Source: Actinacidiphila cocklensis (lineage in GTDB: Bacteria > Actinomycetota > Actinomycetes > Streptomycetales > Streptomycetaceae). From it: 64,000 nt of DNA. This document shows, piece after piece, positions 59,904-64,000 of this stretch (its first letter is position 1; each line of letters begins with the position of its first letter). The notes beneath the pieces are model-generated. The model was not told the origin of the DNA and searched no databases. It saw nothing but the letters and a program-made list of their open reading frames with translations. Both the position numbers and the translations under genes were made by a program. The DNA is taken from contig NZ_CAJSLV010000001.1 in assembly GCF_907177275.1 (NCBI RefSeq), positions 310,001 to 374,000 of the forward strand. Reading direction: 5' to 3'.

Positions 59904-61063
59904 GACGTGCTGCGCCTTTCCTGCGGTCGGATGGGGGAGTCGGGGAGGCCGGCCAGGCGCCGCGCCCAGAAGGAGCGGTCGGTCCAGCGGGCCTCCTGGG
60001 CGTGGACGAGGCGGTGTCCGCGCAGATACGCGGTCCTGGCAGCCGCGACCTCGCGCGCGTAGGCCGCCAGCGCCGGGTCGTCGCCGTCGTGCGCGCGGCC
60101 CAGCCGGGCGCCGACGGCCACGCCCGCGCGCATCCCGGTGTAGAGGGCGGTGATGACCCCCTGGGAGGAGAGCGGGTCGAAGGCGGCCGCCGCGTCTCCC
60201 GCGGCGGTCCAGCCGTCCCCGTACACCCGGTCCAGGTGCGCGGTGTGTGCGGCGGCCCGGCCGGGCGCGGGCCCGTGCGGGCGGCCGTACCGCGACACGT
60301 GCCGCGTGGCCGACATCCGCCGCAGGAAGTGGCGTGCCGTGAAGGCGGCGGCCGGCAGGTCGGCGTCGGTGAAGTAGGCGACCAGCCGCCGGCCGGAGGG
60401 CTGCGGGGCGGTGTACCACCAGCCGTCCTCGTCGGACTCGACGAGCGAGCGGCGGTCGGTGTCCCGCGGGTCGGCCTCCAGCGACACGTGGAGGGCGGTG
60501 AGCCGGTCCCCCGTGTGCCGCCGTGCCCCGCACCGGACGGCGACCGCGGCGGCGCGGCCGGTGGCGTCGATCACCCAGCGGCAGCGCACCGCCCGCCCGC
60601 CGCCGGCCCCCGTACCGGCGGGGCCGGTACCGCCGCGCAGGGCCAGCGTCCAGCCGCGGTGCTGCCGCGAGGCCGAGCGTACGGCTGTGCCCTCGGCGAC
60701 CTCGGCCCCCGCCGCGCGGGCGGCGTCGCGCAGCAGCCGGTCGAACAGGTGCCGGTCCAGGTGCCAGCCGTGGCCGTGCGGGTCGTTGATGAAGTCCACG
60801 GCGTGCAGCTCGGCCGAGCCCCACGCGGAAAGGCTGCCGTAGCAGGGAAGGTGCCCGGTCCGCAGGACGCGGTCGGCGACGCCGAGGTCGCCGAGCAGGA
60901 CCCGCGCGGCGGGCACGAGTGTCTCGCCGACCTTGGGCGGCCCGGTGCCGGCGTCGGCCAGCAGGACGGTGCGGCCGGACCGGGCGAGCGCGAGCGCGGC
61001 GGCGCAGCCCGCAGGGCCGCCACCCGCCACCACGACGTCGTAGGTGCCCGCCGCGGGGCTCAC
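59900..61063 (-). CDS. LodB-like FAD-dependent maturation protein
   Basis: A 387-residue flavoprotein of the geranylgeranyl-reductase/halogenase-like group. The FAD motif is VVVAGGGPAGCAAALALARSGRTVLLAD at the N-terminus; the second conserved block is GDAAAAFDPLSSQGVITALYTGMRAG, which includes the family's GD and DP positions. LodB-type proteins are required to form the cysteine-tryptophylquinone cofactor in LodA and GoxA. Assignment to that role rests on the gene directly upstream being LodA-like and overlapping by GTGA. The GTG start at 61063 lies in the LodA stop; the gene's own stop overlaps the next ATG. Confidence 0.85.
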   Translation of the reverse strand: MSPAAGTYDVVVAGGGPAGCAAALALARSGRTVLLADAGTGPPKVGETLVPAARVLLGDLGVADRVLRTGHLPCYGSLSAWGSAELHAVDFINDPHGHGWHLDRHLFDRLLRDAARAAGAEVAEGTAVRSASRQHRGWTLALRGGTGPAGTGAGGGRAVRCRWVIDATGRAAAVAVRCGARRHTGDRLTALHVSLEADPRDTDRRSLVESDEDGWWYTAPQPSGRRLVAYFTDADLPAAAFTARHFLRRMSATRHVSRYGRPHGPAPGRAAAHTAHLDRVYGDGWTAAGDAAAAFDPLSSQGVITALYTGMRAGVAVGARLGRAHDGDDPALAAYAREVAAARTAYLRGHRLVHAQEARWTDRSFWARRLAGLPDSPIRPQERRSTS

Positions 61064-63081
61064 GGCGCCTCGTGGAAGGGGTCGAGCCGTTCGAGGTATC
61101 CGGCGGCGATCTCCTCCTCGCGGTAGCCGGTCGCCTCCACCGCCGCGCTGACCGCCCGCGCGACGTACTCCGCCTTGACGGTCTCCGGGTCGGGCGCGTC
61201 CGCGGGCCAGGTGCCGGCCGCGGCGGCCAGCACGGCAGGACCTGCCTCCGGCACCTGGAGGTTGACGAGGTTCGCCGTGTCCAGTGCCCGGTCGAGCGGT
61301 GCTGCCGGGCGGGACTCCACCTGGATCCGGTCGGGGAACTTCCCGTCGCCCACGGTGTAGTCGCGCACCTCGACGACGCCGAGCTTCGGCCAGTCCGTGA
61401 TCATCTGCGTGCGCTGCTGGTCCATGGAGCCCTGCAGACCGCGCAGCCAGGTCGCCCGCCGTTCGAAGGCCTCCTCACGGGCGCTGTCGTCGCTGCCGGC
61501 CGGCGGCGTGTCGACCTTCTCGAAGTCGTCCAGCTTGAGCACGTGGTTGGGGACCTGGGCGGGCCAGAAGGTCGGCACGTAGGGGCTGTAGCGGGGCCCG
61601 AGTCCCTTCGCCACCTCGTAACCGGAGCGGCAGCTCGCGGCGTCCGTCTGCCAGGGGGCGGCCATCCAGCGGGTGAGGTCCCCGGGTCCCTGCGCGAACA
61701 GCGGGCCGTTCGCGGCGGTCGCCTCCTGCACGGTGAGGGTCGGCCCGAAGTCGGGCTCCGGGGTGCCCGGGGCGCGGTGCAGGATCCGGAAGGGCTCCGT
61801 GAACATGCTCGCGTGCCTGATCGGCCAGGTCACCTCGATCCCCGGGTGGAAGGCGTCGGCGGCGCAGCTCTCCAGGGCCGCCCGGTCCAGCAGCCCCGGC
61901 TGCTCGGCGACCGGGGCGTCGTCCACGACGGGACGGGGCTGCCGCAGCGGCCCGGCCTGGAAGGCGCCGTCCGCCCACCGCTGCATCATCCAGTCCTGGG
62001 TCGGGGACAGCATGATGTGCTGGCGCACGGACGTGGGGTCGCTGGCCATGGCGTCGCCGTAGAGCCAGGGCCACGGCAGCGGGGACTTCCCGTCCCGGCG
62101 GTAGTCGCGCAGGGCCACGTACGTCTGGCGGCGCAGCTCCCGGTTCCGGGCGGACGGATCGGCGAGCCGCCTGCTCATCGCGGGGGAGAGGAAGAAGTTG
62201 GGGCCGTTCCAGCCGAACTGCGTGGCGAAACCGTGGTTGACCCACTGGAGGTCGCAGAACCGGCGCAGGATCGGTTCGATGTGGTCGGCGTACGAGACCT
62301 GCGGCGGGCGGGGCAGCGAGCCGGCCGTGACGAAGACGTCGACGAGCAGGTCGTAGAGGGTGCGGACGGACTTCACACCGGGGGCGTAGTGCGGCGGGGC
62401 CACCACGACCCAGGCCGGTGCGGCGGTCATGTCGGCGCCGCCGATGCGGACCGTCGCCGTCACCGGGCCGTCGGACACGTCGTCGTACCAGGTGTCGTTG
62501 TTGGCGACGCCGGCGATCGGCTTGTTGCTGTAGGAGGCGGACTTCCCCCTGCCGCCGAGCACCATCAGGCGTCCGTCGGATTGGGTGGAGATCTCCCCGA
62601 GGTACACCGCCGTGCCCATGACCTTGCCGGAGTCGAACTTCTGCGTCTCGGTCGCCGAGCCGCGAACGGTGCGGCTCCCGGGGTCGTTGACCAGCTTCTT
62701 CCGGTCGGCGCCCACCACGCCGGCGTTCCGCAGGCCGCGCTTGTCGGGGGTGAGCGCCACGCCCTCGGGGATGTCGAGCGGCACGTGGAACTGGTACCAG
62801 GCGGGCTTCTTGTTCGCCAGGTGCACGGTCCACTGGATCTCCGTGACACCCGCTTCGCCCGGCCGCAGCTCCCGCACGACCTCGCCCGCGGCGTTGTAGC
62901 CGTACACCCGGAACCGCGCGGCCTGTCTGCGCAGTGCCCCGGAACCGTCCTTGTACGAACCGGGGTCCGCGGGCTCCCGGTCCGGCGACTCCGGGCCGAT
63001 GAAGGGTGCCTCGACGCTGTTGCCGACCCGTGCGACACCGATGGCAGGGTGGATCTTGACCCGCACGATCTGACCGTCCAT
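61060..63081 (-). CDS. LodA-like CTQ-dependent amino-acid oxidase
   Basis: A 673-residue protein of the LodA/GoxA family (LodA is 726 residues). The N-terminus, VRVKIHPAIGVARVGNS, and the middle FGWNGPNFFLSPAMSRRLADP are family-typical. LodA forms its cysteine-tryptophylquinone from Cys516 and Trp581, with Asp512 essential. Here Asp480-AAS-Cys484 in QTDAASCRSGYE has the same four-residue spacing, so Cys484 is the best cofactor Cys. Trp545 (RATWLRG) is 61 residues further on, close to LodA's 65; Trp506 (TFWPAQVPN) is an alternative. Such enzymes oxidise lysine, glycine or other amines, releasing H2O2 and ammonia, often with antimicrobial effect. No signal peptide is seen. GGGAAGG before the ATG at 63081 decides the start. 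Confidence 0.9.
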   Translation of the reverse strand: MDGQIVRVKIHPAIGVARVGNSVEAPFIGPESPDREPADPGSYKDGSGALRRQAARFRVYGYNAAGEVVRELRPGEAGVTEIQWTVHLANKKPAWYQFHVPLDIPEGVALTPDKRGLRNAGVVGADRKKLVNDPGSRTVRGSATETQKFDSGKVMGTAVYLGEISTQSDGRLMVLGGRGKSASYSNKPIAGVANNDTWYDDVSDGPVTATVRIGGADMTAAPAWVVVAPPHYAPGVKSVRTLYDLLVDVFVTAGSLPRPPQVSYADHIEPILRRFCDLQWVNHGFATQFGWNGPNFFLSPAMSRRLADPSARNRELRRQTYVALRDYRRDGKSPLPWPWLYGDAMASDPTSVRQHIMLSPTQDWMMQRWADGAFQAGPLRQPRPVVDDAPVAEQPGLLDRAALESCAADAFHPGIEVTWPIRHASMFTEPFRILHRAPGTPEPDFGPTLTVQEATAANGPLFAQGPGDLTRWMAAPWQTDAASCRSGYEVAKGLGPRYSPYVPTFWPAQVPNHVLKLDDFEKVDTPPAGSDDSAREEAFERRATWLRGLQGSMDQQRTQMITDWPKLGVVEVRDYTVGDGKFPDRIQVESRPAAPLDRALDTANLVNLQVPEAGPAVLAAAAGTWPADAPDPETVKAEYVARAVSAAVEATGYREEEIAAGYLERLDPFHEAP

Positions 63082-63350
63082 CGAAGCGCCTTCCCTTGCG
63101 GAGCTCTGAGGGTCCGGCCTCCACCGTAAAATCGGGCAATTCCGGCCGCGCACCGGGACTGTCGGATGGCCGTACGAATCCACCCCGGTGGACGCCTGGA
63201 GCCGGACTCAGCCGCCGGCGGGGCGGCGCGTCGTAGCGGTCCTGCCGGCCGGCGTCGGGCTGGTGGCCCCGGGGGTGGCGCGCTGCGCTCAGCGCAGCGC
63301 TTGCCCTGCCCGCCGATCCGGTTCGGACCCGACGGGCGGGCGGCGGACGA
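63082..63350. other. Region upstream of lod operon with perfect inverted repeat
   Basis: GCGCTGCGCT and AGCGCAGCGC (63280-63300) are perfect 10-bp arms around a single C. It may end transcription of the monooxygenase gene at 63351 or act as an operator for the lod operon. No gene is seen here. Confidence 0.5.
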
Positions 63351-64000
63351 TCAGGCCATCAACTCCCGGACGCGGGGGGCCACCTGCTTCCCGAAGAGCT
63401 CGATGGCGGTCATCAGCCGCTCGTGCGGCAGCCCGTTCATGCCGTACTTGAGGTCGAAGCGGCTCGCGCCGAGCGTGCTGAGAGTGGTGGCGATCTTCCT
63501 GGCCACCGTCTCCGGCGATCCGACGAACAGCGCGCCGTCGGGTCCCGCGTCGTTCACGAACTGCTCGAAGGTCGGGGCGCGGAAGCCCCGCTGCCGGGCG
63601 ACCATGCGGATGGTCTTCTCGTAGTACGGCCAGAACTCCGCTATCGCCTGCTCGTCGGTCGCCGCCACATGCCCGGGGCTGTGCACACCGACGGGCTGGT
63701 CGGGCCGGCCGAACTCCGCCAGCGCCTGGCGGAAGAGCTGTGAGAAGGGGGCGAACCTGGCCCACGGCCCGCCGATGATCGCGAGCATCAGGGGGAGGCC
63801 GTGGCGGGCGGCTCGGACGACCGACTGGGGGCTGCCGCCGACGCCGAGCCACGTGGGGATCGCCCCGGACTCGCTGCGCGGGAAAACGGCCTGCTCCGTG
63901 AGGGCCGGCCGGGTGCTGCCCGACCAGGTGACGGGCTTCTCCTTGCGCAGTTCGGCGAAGAGGGCGACCTTCTCCTCGAACAGGACCTCGTAGTCGCCGA
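63351..64000 (-). CDS. Luciferase-like monooxygenase, C-terminal part (5' end outside window)
   Basis: The frame is open from the right edge (first full codon at 63998) to TGA at 63351-63353, giving 215 residues. Family motifs are EEKVALFAELRKEKPVTWSG, VFPRSESGAIPTWLGVGGSPQSVVRAARHGLPLMLAIIGG and VGSPETVARKIATTLSTLGASRFDLKYGMNGLPHERLM, which fit the C-terminal half of an actinobacterial luciferase-like oxidoreductase. The flavin or F420 choice depends on the missing N-terminal half. It reads in the same direction as the lod operon but is separated by 269 nt and an inverted repeat, so cotranscription is uncertain. Confidence 0.85.
   Translation of the reverse strand, partial: GDYEVLFEEKVALFAELRKEKPVTWSGSTRPALTEQAVFPRSESGAIPTWLGVGGSPQSVVRAARHGLPLMLAIIGGPWARFAPFSQLFRQALAEFGRPDQPVGVHSPGHVAATDEQAIAEFWPYYEKTIRMVARQRGFRAPTFEQFVNDAGPDGALFVGSPETVARKIATTLSTLGASRFDLKYGMNGLPHERLMTAIELFGKQVAPRVRELMA

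Noticed and set aside
63082..63183. N-terminal extension of the LodA-like protein
   Set aside because: Family N-terminus and ribosome site both support the ATG at 63081.

Overview
The window is high-GC DNA with GC-rich third codon positions, dense genes, many GTG starts and many 4-nt stop/start overlaps. It carries secreted glycoside hydrolases with long Ala-rich signal peptides, SpoIIE/HATPase regulators, an XRE/MmyB-type regulator, a mycothiol-dependent enzyme fold and a DUF1906 protein. This points to a chromosome segment of a streptomycete (Streptomyces or a close relative such as Actinacidiphila, Streptacidiphilus or Kitasatospora). I see no rRNA, tRNA, CRISPR array or complete insertion sequence.

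Layout. 0-3.5 kb: the tail of an alpha/beta hydrolase, a mycothiol-dependent maleylpyruvate isomerase-like protein, a Tat-exported FAD oxidoreductase and a zinc-ribbon protein. 3.6-13.6 kb: a GH9 cellulase under a perfect CebR box, a degenerate tyrosine recombinase-like gene, a large PAS/GAF/SpoIIE/HATPase protein and a GH92 alpha-mannosidase. 13.8-18.2 kb: a glycosyltransferase, a secreted SGNH lipase, an alpha/beta hydrolase and an XRE regulator. 18.5-25.1 kb: a peptide/nickel-type ABC importer operon plus a luciferase-like monooxygenase, preceded by a cysteine-rich leader peptide that suggests sulfur control. 25.2-29.1 kb: a KilB-like protein, a thaumatin-like secreted protein, hypotheticals, DUF1906 and VOC proteins. 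29.2-36.2 kb: a GH3 enzyme, a divergent ROK regulator and an (alpha/alpha)6 glycosidase. 36.6-41.6 kb: an MFS transporter, a DUF1963-like protein, and DUF4132 coupled to a small protein with a beta-grasp-like C-terminus ending in Gly-Gly. 41.7-47.2 kb: a GH1 beta-glucosidase and a NitT/TauT-type ABC importer with a RutA-like monooxygenase. 47.5-51.2 kb: small proteins, a TPR protein, a decayed stretch with two recognisable pseudogenes, and a membrane-anchored protein. 51.3-55.4 kb: a GntR regulator, a hypothetical and a GMC oxidoreductase in one coupled operon. 55.5-64 kb: a second GH3 enzyme, a LodA/LodB-type quinoprotein oxidase operon with a third unknown gene, and a cut-off luciferase-like monooxygenase.

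How the genes work together. The main theme is plant-polysaccharide use. Secreted GH9, GH92, two GH3 and an (alpha/alpha)6 enzyme act outside the cell, and a cytoplasmic GH1 finishes imported oligosaccharides. GH92 and both GH3 enzymes end in the same roughly 175-residue C-terminal domain, and near-identical GACAACGTTGTC-type operators sit at GH92, GH3/ROK and, more distantly, the (alpha/alpha)6 gene. A second theme is import plus flavin-dependent oxidation of small heteroatom compounds, seen in two ABC/monooxygenase loci. The least explained systems are the three-gene LodA/LodB operon and the Gly-Gly protein/DUF4132 pair.
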